This document shows, piece after piece, positions 23,688-31,319 of a stretch of DNA of 34,598 bases; position 1 is the stretch's first letter, and the number at the start of each line of letters is the position of its first letter. The stretch covers positions 1-34,598 of the forward strand of contig DYPH01000052.1 of assembly GCA_020720045.1 (NCBI GenBank). The letters run 5' to 3'. Below the pieces are notes generated by a model. It saw only the letters and a program-made list of their open reading frames with translations, made no database searches and was not told the DNA's origin. This DNA comes from Sorangium cellulosum (GTDB lineage Bacteria > Myxococcota_A > Polyangia > Polyangiales > Polyangiaceae). A program made the translations under genes and the position numbers.

Positions 23688-26005
23688 GGCGTGCAGGGGA
23701 TAGGGAGAGCGTATACGACCGCGTCGGTTCCGACGACCTGCGCAACACGAACCTCCGAATCGTTCGACGAAACGCCGATATTCTTTTGAATTTCGTCCGC
23801 CGTCGTCGAAAAGAGCGGCGCGCCGGGGGCGGTGTAAACGGCCAAATGGTCGAGGCCATCGGGATCGCGCCAGAAGCTCGAAAAACCTGCTTTCGACACG
23901 CGAATTCCGAGGGGCGCGGCGCCATCAAACGGATAGGAGGCCGGGTCGACGCGCGTCGTCGTCGCGGCACCCGCAGTTGCCGAAACGATGACGAAAGAGT
24001 CCGGAGAGTTCGGTGTGACGAGGGCGTACTGAACGTCGGCGTACGGGCTGCCTTCAAGAAGCTTAAGATTCGGAACGGCCTTGCCGACCATTCCGTCCAG
24101 TTCGGGAATATCGACGCGCTGCAAATCGCCCGCCGCAAGCCCCGCGCGCGGAATGCGACAGAGGGGCAAATCGGTGTCATCCGGGCAGAAGGTAGCGACC
24201 ATCGTCGGGGTAACGGCCGCGCCAAACAGCTGAAGATTCAGCGGATTTGACCACGGTTGCGAGCTTGGCGATGCCGCATTGGTGTAATCGACATCGAACA
24301 ACGTTCTATCGTTCGAGACAGCGACGCGCGTGGGGCCCAACGCGTAGCCGGCCCCGACAAACGTGAGGACATCGGGGGCGCGCGTCGTCGCCACCGGGCG
24401 CACCATTCCGCCCGAGTTGACCGCTTCAAAGGTCGCGACGTAGCGCGCGGTCGTGCTGAAGACAGGATTGAAGATCGTATACTCGACGGCGGCGAAGCGA
24501 TCATTGGCGCGGGCACTGTAGATGCTGGCACCTCTTGGCAGGAAAACGGTCCCCGCCCCAACGGTGACCGCCGCGTCGTCGCTCGGAAGCGCTAACGTGC
24601 CGTTCACCTTCTTCTGTTGGAATAGCCAACTTTGGGAAGCACCGCCCGCGTAGATGGGCGCCGCGGCGCGGCTGGTGTCGAGAGGTATGCGGGCAACTTC
24701 CTTGAATTTGCAGGCGGGTGGCGGGGGCGGGCCGGTGTCGATGGGGCCGCTGTCTACCCCGGCGTCGCTAGGCGCTTCGGCGGTGATCTTTGCCGAGGAC
24801 CAGCCGGCGGTGTTCATCGAGCAGGCCGGGTTCGCGGCGAGCTTGGCGCGGCAGCGATCGGAAACAAGGAGACGCTCGATCGCGCGGTCGTCGGTCGCCT
24901 CTTTCCGTTTTTCGTAGGGCACCGGCAGCTGTGCGACCATTTCGCAGAGCTCGCCGGGGACTTCCAAGGTGCGGCCAGCGTAGACGAAGCCGGGATCGAT
25001 CGCCGCCAGGTCCTTCGCGACCGGCGCTCCGTTGGCCGTCACGAGGGCGTGCGTCAACGGGATGACGCCGGCGACCGTCTTCCCTTCGTCGGTGCGGGTC
25101 GTGTCGAGGGCGAGGTTGAGGCGCTCCTTCGGCGTATCTGCAGGAAGTCCGGGGATCTTGGCGAGGTCGACGATGCACCGGTGGGGATCGTCGAGACCGC
25201 CTGCGCCGGTCGCTCGGAGCGCGGTGAGCGGCACGACGTAGGCCCCCGCGAAGCACGAAGCGGTGTCGAAACACTCGTGGGCGTCGCCGCCTTCGATCTG
25301 GGCGGGCCCCGTGTACGCCTCCAGGTGGCTCGGGTCGACGACGGCCGGCGCACAGACGCCGCCGACCGCGGTGACCGTCGTCTCGATTTCGTCGCTCGGA
25401 CGGCAAGGGCGGTTGATCTCCGCGCTGTTCACGTAGACGCCGGCGACCTCGTAGGCCGCTTGCGTCGTGAGGTCGCCGGAGGCACTTCGGGTGCCGGTGC
25501 CGGGGGTCGGCGTCGTCGATGCGCTGCCGGTATCCAAGAATTCCAAGGGCATGCGCAGGAGGCGCGTGTCGTTCTCGGGGATGCGCGTCTGCACTTCGCG
25601 GATCGAAAACGCTTCGAGGGGCGGGCTCGTGTCGCCGGAGGGGATCGCACGGGCGCTGGAGGTCGCCACCCGGTAGCCGACGACGGAAATACGGATCGGA
25701 AGATCCCGATCGCCCTCCGATCTTGCCGGACCGATGCCGAGCGTCGCCGGGATCGCGATCGTGCCATCGGCGCGCACCGCGTAGCGACTCGCGTGGAGCG
25801 GCTGCCCGACGCGGCCGCGGTCGGCGTATTGAACAAGGATCCCAACTTGGCGGACGTAGGTCGGGACCGGGAGGTCGGTCGTGACGGCGAGCACCAGCCC
25901 CGACTGCTTCGAGGCGGTCGTGCAGGCGGGTGCGCTGACGGCCGCGGCGGCAGCCATCACAGAAAACAACGGAAATGCCTTAAGAAAGCGAACTCGAGAT
26001 CCCAT
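23684..26005 (-). CDS. Large putative surface lipoprotein, paralogous to the 26222-27334 product
   Basis: 773 residues, family not recognised. N-terminus MGSRVRFLKAFPLFSVMAAAAAVSAPAC gives a signal peptide with a weak lipobox at Cys28. The N-terminal third has a beta-domain (SGLVLAVTTDLPVPTYVRQVGILVQYADRG...ATLGIGPARSEGDRDLPIRISVVGYR, LLRMPLEFLDTGSAS) and cysteine-bounded blocks (ECFDTASCFAG). A central DAGVDSGPIDTGPPPPPAC linker, typical of myxobacterial surface proteins, separates it from a beta-rich second half with repeated strands, possibly a propeller (inference). It has a strong ribosome-binding site (GGAGGA). Its stop overlaps the kinase start, which suggests it senses or displays something for that kinase. 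Confidence 0.8.
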   Translation of the reverse strand: MGSRVRFLKAFPLFSVMAAAAAVSAPACTTASKQSGLVLAVTTDLPVPTYVRQVGILVQYADRGRVGQPLHASRYAVRADGTIAIPATLGIGPARSEGDRDLPIRISVVGYRVATSSARAIPSGDTSPPLEAFSIREVQTRIPENDTRLLRMPLEFLDTGSASTTPTPGTGTRSASGDLTTQAAYEVAGVYVNSAEINRPCRPSDEIETTVTAVGGVCAPAVVDPSHLEAYTGPAQIEGGDAHECFDTASCFAGAYVVPLTALRATGAGGLDDPHRCIVDLAKIPGLPADTPKERLNLALDTTRTDEGKTVAGVIPLTHALVTANGAPVAKDLAAIDPGFVYAGRTLEVPGELCEMVAQLPVPYEKRKEATDDRAIERLLVSDRCRAKLAANPACSMNTAGWSSAKITAEAPSDAGVDSGPIDTGPPPPPACKFKEVARIPLDTSRAAAPIYAGGASQSWLFQQKKVNGTLALPSDDAAVTVGAGTVFLPRGASIYSARANDRFAAVEYTIFNPVFSTTARYVATFEAVNSGGMVRPVATTRAPDVLTFVGAGYALGPTRVAVSNDRTLFDVDYTNAASPSSQPWSNPLNLQLFGAAVTPTMVATFCPDDTDLPLCRIPRAGLAAGDLQRVDIPELDGMVGKAVPNLKLLEGSPYADVQYALVTPNSPDSFVIVSATAGAATTTRVDPASYPFDGAAPLGIRVSKAGFSSFWRDPDGLDHLAVYTAPGAPLFSTTADEIQKNIGVSSNDSEVRVAQVVGTDAVVYALPIPCTP

Positions 26006-26026
26006 CGTTCCTCCAGTACCTTGCCG

Positions 26027-26040
26027 ACCCGACGTCGGGT
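26027..26040. promoter_or_regulatory. 14-bp palindrome upstream of the large lipoprotein gene
   Basis: ACCCGACGTCGGGT is a perfect palindrome centred 28 nt before the ATG at 26005. It shares the core CGACGTCG with the palindrome at 27407. It could be an operator or an mRNA hairpin. Confidence 0.4.
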
Positions 26041-26221
26041 TGCATCAACGGCGCTCGCCGAAACGATCGCGCAGGGCGTCGCCCGAGGAGCGCCCAGAAG
26101 CCCAAAGAATCGCAAAAGCGTAGCGTGATTTGGCGCCCTGCGTCGCGGAATCGCGGAACGGGCGCCGCAGATTCGACGGGCTACCCCGCTCGCAAATGCT
26201 GCATCTTCGCAACGAGTTCCG

Positions 26222-27334
26222 CTACCGGGGGCCGGCGCCCGGGCAGACCGGCACTTCGGAAGCGCGCGTCGCGCAGGCGCTGGAGACGCTCACGAGGAAC
26301 GGAGACGGGTGGGACGTCGAGGCTTCGGGGGCGCCGCCACAGAGGGCGCGCGGCAGGCGGAGCTTCCCGTCAGGGCGCAAGGTCCAGCCGTAGGCGAGCG
26401 GCCCGTCGGTCTCGCGGAAGGGGCGCAGGAGGAACGAGTCGGCGCCTCCGAGACCTTTCCGTTGGAAAATCGGGGCGTCGGCCGGATCGGGCTGGTAGAA
26501 GACGTTAAAGGCCCCGGCGACGAGCGGCGCCGTCGGCGTGCCGACGCATTCGCCGCCGGTGGCCGGGTCGACGGCGATCGCGACCGCCGTGCCCCCTTGT
26601 GCGCAACGGCTGCTGTCGAAGCAGGTCCCTGAATTTCGGAGCGTTTCGGGCGTCGCATCGGGCAGCGCCTGGAGGACGTCGCCGCTTGCGATCGCCTGGG
26701 TACAGACCCCGGCGACGCTCCCGCGGGCGCCGTCGAGGGCGATCGAGCCGCCGTCGACGACGTCCGCGCAGGAGAGCTGCGTCTTTACGCCCTGCTCTTC
26801 GAGGGTGATCGGCGACGGGGAACTCGCCGGGCTCCGCACCGCGCTCCCCAAGTCGAGGACGGAAAATGGGACCCGGAGGACCTTCGTCGTCCCCTCCTGC
26901 GGGAGCTGAAACGTCACCGCTTTCCAGACGAGCGGCTCCTTCGCTTCGGCGTCGTAGAGGGCGAGGCGCATGGTGGCGATCACGCCGCGCGCCGCCTTCC
27001 CTTCTTTGCCCGACGGGCCGACCCCGATCGTGCCCGGGAAGACCCGGTAGGAGCGGCCCTCGATGCACGGGGTTCCGTCGAAGTTCTGGGCGGGGCCGGT
27101 GAGCCGCTGGCAGGTCTGCACGAGAGAAAACAAGGATTTCTCGGCGATGACCCCGTCGCGATCGAGCCGGTAAAAGACCTTGTAGCGCGGGTCGTCGACG
27201 TCGAAGTCGCTCTCCAGCGCGAGGACGACCCCCTCGGAATAGTCGGCACGGGCGCAGGCGGTCGCCGGCAGCAACGCGGCGAAGGGCACCGCGACCGGAG
27301 CGAGGCGACGAAACAGGGGACGGAGGCGGACCAT
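26222..27334 (-). CDS. Putative surface lipoprotein, paralogue of the 23684-26005 product
   Basis: About 370 residues from ATG 27334; the open frame continues upstream but that part is shadow. The signal segment LAPVAVPFAALLPATAC has a weak lipobox. It matches the N-terminal third of the downstream 773-residue protein in order: GVVLALESDFDVDD..., GTIGVGPSGKEG, MRLALYD, VLRVPFSVLDLGSA, then cysteine blocks including TCFDSSRCAQGG. It lacks the second, propeller-like half. No family is recognised. It reads in the same direction as the kinase operon, 216 bp upstream of its first gene, and is divergent from the MscS gene. Confidence 0.75.
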   Translation of the reverse strand: MVRLRPLFRRLAPVAVPFAALLPATACARADYSEGVVLALESDFDVDDPRYKVFYRLDRDGVIAEKSLFSLVQTCQRLTGPAQNFDGTPCIEGRSYRVFPGTIGVGPSGKEGKAARGVIATMRLALYDAEAKEPLVWKAVTFQLPQEGTTKVLRVPFSVLDLGSAVRSPASSPSPITLEEQGVKTQLSCADVVDGGSIALDGARGSVAGVCTQAIASGDVLQALPDATPETLRNSGTCFDSSRCAQGGTAVAIAVDPATGGECVGTPTAPLVAGAFNVFYQPDPADAPIFQRKGLGGADSFLLRPFRETDGPLAYGWTLRPDGKLRLPRALCGGAPEASTSHPSPFLVSVSSACATRASEVPVCPGAGPR

Positions 27335-27406
27335 CGGCGCGGGAACATAGCGGATAGGGGCGTCGGCGTCCCCGTGCGTTTCCGGCGCGCGCACCGCTTC
27401 GAGGAC

Positions 27407-27424
27407 GGACGCGACGTCGCGTCC
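27407..27424. promoter_or_regulatory. 18-bp perfect palindrome between divergent lipoprotein and MscS genes
   Basis: GGACGCGACGTCGCGTCC reads the same on both strands. It is centred about 31 nt before the MscS start and about 81 nt before the lipoprotein start, a position from which one regulator could control both. The core CGACGTCG recurs at 26027. Short CG palindromes are common in GC-rich DNA, so function is uncertain. Confidence 0.4.
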
Positions 27425-27446
27425 AAGCCGCGGTAGAGGGCCGCCC

Positions 27447-29099
27447 ATGGTTGGAACACCGCTTCGATCCCCGGTCGCGTCCCGTGGGCCGCTCTTCGCG
27501 CTGATTCTTCTCGGGTTCCTCGTTCCCGGCGTTGCCCCCGGCGTCGCGCACACCGCTCCGCCAAGCCCCGCGACGAGCGCACCGGCGAACGCAGCAAGCG
27601 CGAACGCCCCCACCGACGACGGCGAGGCGAACTCCCCACGGGCGGTGGCGGCGGCGTTCCTGGCGGCGTGCCGGGGGGGCGACTACGCAGAAGCTTCCAA
27701 GTTCCTTGATCTTTCCAAGGCAGAAGCGGCGCGTGGGACCGAGCTTGCCCGGCGCCTCGATGCCGTCCTCGCCCGCAAGCTCTGGATCGAGCCGAAGACG
27801 CTCTCCCCCTACGCGCGCGGCGGCAAAGAGAGCGACGGAAAGGGGGCCGCCTTCGAGGAGTTGGGCGTCCTCACCGACAAAAAAGGGCGGAAGATCCCGA
27901 TTCGACTGCTCCGGCGTGAGGGGGAGGCGGAGCCGCGGTGGGTCTTCTCCAAGGACGTCACCGGCCACATCGACGAGTGGTACGAGGCGCTCGGCGACCG
28001 CTGGATCCGGGAGCACGTCCCCGATGCGCTCCTGCGGCCGGGGCCGAAAGACCTGCTGCTCGGGCAGTGGGCGGCGATCCCTTTGTTTTTGCTGGTCGCC
28101 GCGCTGCTCGGGCGCCTCGGCGCCTGGCTTACGCGGAGCGCGGTGCGTCCGCTTGCGAGCCACGCCGCGCCCGCCTGGGAAGAGCCGCTTGGGCGTCGCC
28201 TCCAGGGGCCGCTGGCGCTGGCGCTCGCCTGCCTGGTGCTCTACGCGACGTCGGGCTTTTTGGCCCTCTATGAGCCGGCGGAGGTCTTCTACATCCGCTG
28301 CCTGCGGGCCGCCTTCTTCGTCTCCGTCTTCTGGGCGCTCCTGCGGGCCGTCGCCGCCATCGCCGAGATCGCGAAGTCGGCCGCCTGGGCGAAGGACCGC
28401 CGCGGGGCGGTGCTCCTCTCCGATTTCGGCACGCGGGTCGCTCGCATCGCGATCCTGGCGCTCGGCGGCGTCGCCGTCCTGTCTGAGCTCGGCTACCCGG
28501 TCACGAGCCTCCTCGCCGGCCTCGGCGTCGGCGGTATCGCGGTCGCCCTCGCCGCCCAGAAGACGATGGAGCACCTCTTTGGGAGCGTCGCCATCCTCGC
28601 CGACCAGCCGTTCCGCGTCGGCGACACCGTCCGCGTGGAGGGGGTTCTCGGGACCGTGGAGGCGATCGGCCTCCGGTCGACGCGGATCCGGACCGAGGAC
28701 CGCACGATGGTCGTCTGGCCGAACGGGAAGCTCGCCGACCTACGCATCGAGAACCTGGCGACCCGCGATCGCTACCGGCACGTCTTCGACCTGAAGCTGA
28801 GCGGCCGCACGCCGGTCGCCGCCCTCGCCCCCCTCTTCGAAGCGCTCCGGGAGGAGTTGGCGAAGGAGGGGGTCGTCGTCGCCGAGGCCTGCCTCATTCA
28901 CGTGACGCACCTGTCCGGCGACACCATCGAGGTCGACGTCACCGTCACCGCCACCGTGGCGAGCGCCGTCGCCTTCCTCCCGGTGCGTGAGCGCCTCTGG
29001 CTCGCCTTCCTGACGACCCTCGATCGCCAGCGCGTTTCGCTCGCGACGAGCCTCCCCCAGCCGCCCCGCTTCCCCGACCCGCCGGCAGCCGCCGAGTAG
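27447..29099 (+). CDS. Mechanosensitive channel of the MscS family with a periplasmic N-terminal domain
   Basis: 550 residues. A cleavable signal (LFALILLGFLVPGVAPGVAHT) and an Ala-rich linker lead to a soluble domain of about 130 residues (AVAAAFLAACRGGDYAEASKFLDLSKAEAA...RWVFSKDVTGHIDEWYEAL) seen in large bacterial MscS relatives. Four membrane segments precede the pore helix (VTSLLAGLGVGGIAVALAAQKTMEHLFGSVAIL), followed by the beta domain start QPFRVGDTVRVEGVLGTVEAIGLRSTRIRTEDRTMVVWPNGKLAD, the MscS signature. The C-terminal alpha/beta domain is present. It protects the cell by releasing solutes under osmotic downshock. The start ATG 27447 has AGAGGG seven nt upstream. Confidence 0.92.
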   Translation: MVGTPLRSPVASRGPLFALILLGFLVPGVAPGVAHTAPPSPATSAPANAASANAPTDDGEANSPRAVAAAFLAACRGGDYAEASKFLDLSKAEAARGTELARRLDAVLARKLWIEPKTLSPYARGGKESDGKGAAFEELGVLTDKKGRKIPIRLLRREGEAEPRWVFSKDVTGHIDEWYEALGDRWIREHVPDALLRPGPKDLLLGQWAAIPLFLLVAALLGRLGAWLTRSAVRPLASHAAPAWEEPLGRRLQGPLALALACLVLYATSGFLALYEPAEVFYIRCLRAAFFVSVFWALLRAVAAIAEIAKSAAWAKDRRGAVLLSDFGTRVARIAILALGGVAVLSELGYPVTSLLAGLGVGGIAVALAAQKTMEHLFGSVAILADQPFRVGDTVRVEGVLGTVEAIGLRSTRIRTEDRTMVVWPNGKLADLRIENLATRDRYRHVFDLKLSGRTPVAALAPLFEALREELAKEGVVVAEACLIHVTHLSGDTIEVDVTVTATVASAVAFLPVRERLWLAFLTTLDRQRVSLATSLPQPPRFPDPPAAAE

Positions 29100-29138
29100 G
29101 CGACGGGGCGCTGCCGCCTGCGACGAATTGCAGGTGCT

Positions 29139-29177
29139 CGTCCGCCCGGAACCGCCGAAGGCGGTGAGGAAACGGCG
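29139..29177 (+). repeat. 39-bp dispersed hairpin element, copy 1
   Basis: It differs at one base (in the hairpin loop) from the element at 33101-33139, in the same orientation. The core is ACCGCC-GAA-GGCGGT, a 6-bp hairpin with a 3-nt loop, flanked by CGTCCGCCCGGA and GAGGAAACGGCG. In this copy an outer 7-bp stem is added by GTGCTCG (29134-29140) and CGAGCAC (29176-29182). It lies between the MscS stop and the cytochrome start. Confidence 0.8.
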
Positions 29178-29199
29178 AGCACGGATGTAACCATCGGCC

Positions 29200-29640
29200 A
29201 TGCGCGCGTGGCTCCCCTTTTCGATCGCTTCCATCGTTGCCAGCACCGCCTGCGGAGAGGCACCGAAGCCCCTTGCGCCAAGCGCCCGTGGGAGTGAGCC
29301 CGCCGTCTCTCACGACGCCGGCGGAACCTCGACGGTCGTCGTCGCCGCCGCCCCCGCCGCCGCCAGCAACGAGCCAAAAGCGACCCCAGCAGCGCCCGTG
29401 GCCGACCTTGCCGAAGGGGGTACGATCTTCGTCCGCTACTGCACCGTCTGCCACGGCCGCGAGGGGGTCGGCGGCATCGGCCCCTCGCTGCGCGACGCGG
29501 TGACCATCCATGGTGCAACGTCGACGGTCGTCGCCGAAGGGGTCCCGATGCGAGGGATGCCGGCCTGGCGGCCCATGCTGACGGAAGAGGAATTCCGTGC
29601 CGTCGTCGCCTACGTGGAGGCGCTCCCGACGACGCGCTAG
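29200..29640 (+). CDS. Small c-type cytochrome, probable lipoprotein
   Basis: 146 residues. A short hydrophobic N-terminus ending in ASTAC (Cys18, weak lipobox) is followed by a Pro/Ala linker of about 50 residues. A single class-I cytochrome c domain follows: haem-binding CTVCH at 81-85 after GGTIFVRY, and a sixth-ligand methionine probably in RGMPAW (Met120), ending in LTEEEFRAVVAYVEAL. It would be an outer periplasmic electron carrier. No oxidase or reductase gene is next to it, so its partner is unknown. Its stop is followed by the 32-bp repeat array. Confidence 0.9.
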   Translation: MRAWLPFSIASIVASTACGEAPKPLAPSARGSEPAVSHDAGGTSTVVVAAAPAAASNEPKATPAAPVADLAEGGTIFVRYCTVCHGREGVGGIGPSLRDAVTIHGATSTVVAEGVPMRGMPAWRPMLTEEEFRAVVAYVEALPTTR

Positions 29641-29657
29641 GGGATCGAGGGGTTACC

Positions 29658-29881
29658 GGCACGCAAAACACCCCTCACCAGGGGTCTACGGCACGCAAAA
29701 CACCCCTCACCAGGGGTCTACGGCACGCAAAACACCCCTCACCAGGGGTCTACGGCATGCAAAACGCCCCTCAGATGGGGTCTACGGCACGCAAAACACC
29801 CCTCACCAGGGGTCTACGGCATGCAAAACACCCCTCACCGGGGGTCTACGGCATGCAAAACGCCCCTCACGGCGAGTGAGG
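29658..29881. repeat. 32-bp tandem hairpin array, seven copies
   Basis: Units begin at 29658, 29690, 29722, 29754, 29786, 29818 and 29850. Each reads GGCAYGCAAAAC, then ACCCCT-CACC-AGGGGT (a 6-bp stem, 4-nt loop), then CTAC. There are no unique spacers. Copy 4 (GCCCCT...TGGGGT) and copy 6 (a G replacing the A of AGGGGT) keep most of the stem through G-U pairs. Copy 7 ends differently, with its own hairpin CCTCAC-GGCGA-GTGAGG. The array lies between the cytochrome stop and the terminator of the convergent ATPase operon. With the short flanks it fills the 296-bp gap; no gene is present. Confidence 0.93.
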
Positions 29882-29896
29882 AGTGAAGTCATGGGC

Positions 29897-29926
29897 AAAA
29901 CGGTCGCCGAAACCGGCAGCGACCGT
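29897..29926 (-). terminator. Intrinsic terminator of the HEPN/ATPase operon
   Basis: On the minus strand ACGGTCGC and GCGACCGT form an 8-bp stem with an 11-nt loop, followed by TTTT. It starts 11 nt after the stop codon of the last gene (29937). Confidence 0.8.
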
Positions 29927-29936
29927 CAAGCCGTCT

Positions 29937-31319
29937 TCACTCCGACGTCTTCGGGACGACGCCGCCACGCCGCTTGATCCCGGCGTTCACCCGGAAGATA
30001 TCCGGGATATTGATCTTTTCTCCAGCAGCGGCCTTTCGGCGCTCGGCGACACCAATCCATTCTAGCGCGTCGACGAGTTGGTCGGTATCGCCTCGCTGAG
30101 TGCCCACAAATGTCACCCAAATGGGCCGGTCGGCGTTCGTGGCGCGCTTACCGACCGCAACGAACGTGTCCGACTCTTTCCAGAGGGTGTCGAGCGCCTC
30201 AACCGGGAGTGGGACTGCGCGGCCAGCAAGCGGCTTGAGCGCATCTTCCACCCACGGATAGTCTTCGCGAAGCTCGTTCATGCGGTCTTCGGACGCCGCC
30301 TGCACGCCAGCGTGAATGGCCTTCGGATCGACAGGCAACACGGGCGATTTCCCAGGCTCACGGTCGCGCGCGTGCTCGGCGGCACATCTCCAGGCGGTCA
30401 GGAACGTTCGCGGGGAGATCTCCCCGCGCGTGTCGGCGAGGTGGGTCGGCACCCAGCTAAACACGTGGCCACGGCGGTAATCGGACCCCATGTAGGGACC
30501 GGCGAGCACCTTGACACGCGCCTCCTGATCCAAGTCCTCCAGGGCGGCTGCTGCGTCGGACGACCCGCGTTCAAGGTGGAAGAAGAGTAGGTCATAAATG
30601 TTTCGCGATGACCACTTCAGCTCGACACGTGCACTTCGCAATTTGGAGCTGTCAGGAAACTCGAAAATGCGTAAATCTTCGTACTGGTCGTTCCGAAGAA
30701 AAATCTTGAAGAAGACGTTGCGGAGCGATTGAACTTCGAGCGCAACCTGGAGGAGCCCCTTCACGAGAGCCTGGGTCTCCGTCCAGTCACGCCCGAGCCG
30801 ATCAAGCCCATCAAAGAGGAGAAGCAGCGGCGGCCCCTGGTCGGCGGTAGTTCGAAGGTTGGCGGCTTCCTCGCTGTTTGCCCGCTGCCACGCTAGGAGT
30901 TCCATGAGCTTTTCAGGCATTCGCCTGCCGGAAAACCGGGAGGCAAGCTGGCGCAAGAGAACGCCGTGAAAGATCTCTTTCGCGCTAAACCCGGCAACGA
31001 GCGCGCCCGAAAGCATCTCCTGCGTGACGGTGCCGCCGGTCGTCGTGAGGCCGCCATGAAACGCCAGCCGCGTTTCGAGTTCCGTCGCCGATCGCATGCG
31101 AAAACGCGTCGCCATCTTCTGCCACGCCTCGCGATCCCGCAGCACATGGGCCCAAAGACTCTTCCCCATCCCGCGGTTGGCGACGACGAGCGGGCGCTGA
31201 AGGTCGATGACGTTTCGGTGTTCAAAGATCACGTGGACGTCGTCAATGGAGACTGTCTCCCCCGGCTTTACGTTGGCGGCGCGGGGGAGCGCAGCAAGGG
31301 CGTCACGAAGGGCGTTCAT
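29937..31319 (-). CDS. P-loop ATPase, third gene of the HEPN-ParA-like-ATPase operon
   Basis: 460 residues. Walker A VVANRGMGKSLW (47-54) and Walker B LLLLFDGLDRLGRDW (about 165-179), with sensor-like NVFFKIFLRNDQYEDL (about 201-216). After the ATPase core come helices (KWSSRNIYDLLFFHLERGSSD) and a C-terminal region that looks like a winged helix (DTDQLVDALEWIGVAERRKAAAGEKINIPDIFRV). This layout resembles KAP/STAND-like or Sll1717-type P-loop ATPases; family assignment is tentative. The start ATG overlaps the ParA-like gene's stop by ATGA. Sampled lines are about 58-60% G+C, lower than flanking genes (68-73%). A strong terminator follows. A regulatory ATPase role in a conflict system is inference from context. 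Confidence 0.8.
   Translation of the reverse strand: MNALRDALAALPRAANVKPGETVSIDDVHVIFEHRNVIDLQRPLVVANRGMGKSLWAHVLRDREAWQKMATRFRMRSATELETRLAFHGGLTTTGGTVTQEMLSGALVAGFSAKEIFHGVLLRQLASRFSGRRMPEKLMELLAWQRANSEEAANLRTTADQGPPLLLLFDGLDRLGRDWTETQALVKGLLQVALEVQSLRNVFFKIFLRNDQYEDLRIFEFPDSSKLRSARVELKWSSRNIYDLLFFHLERGSSDAAAALEDLDQEARVKVLAGPYMGSDYRRGHVFSWVPTHLADTRGEISPRTFLTAWRCAAEHARDREPGKSPVLPVDPKAIHAGVQAASEDRMNELREDYPWVEDALKPLAGRAVPLPVEALDTLWKESDTFVAVGKRATNADRPIWVTFVGTQRGDTDQLVDALEWIGVAERRKAAAGEKINIPDIFRVNAGIKRRGGVVPKTSE

Noticed and set aside
24632-26128. Plus-strand frame of 498 codons
   Set aside because: Antisense shadow of the 773-residue lipoprotein gene; Arg/Gly/Asp-rich with no domain.
26505-28574. 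Minus-strand frame of 689 codons
   Set aside because: Overlaps the lipoprotein and MscS genes in a wrong frame; highly arginine-rich.
29658-29881. CRISPR array
   Set aside because: The 32-bp units follow each other without unique spacers and each is itself a hairpin; no cas genes are present.
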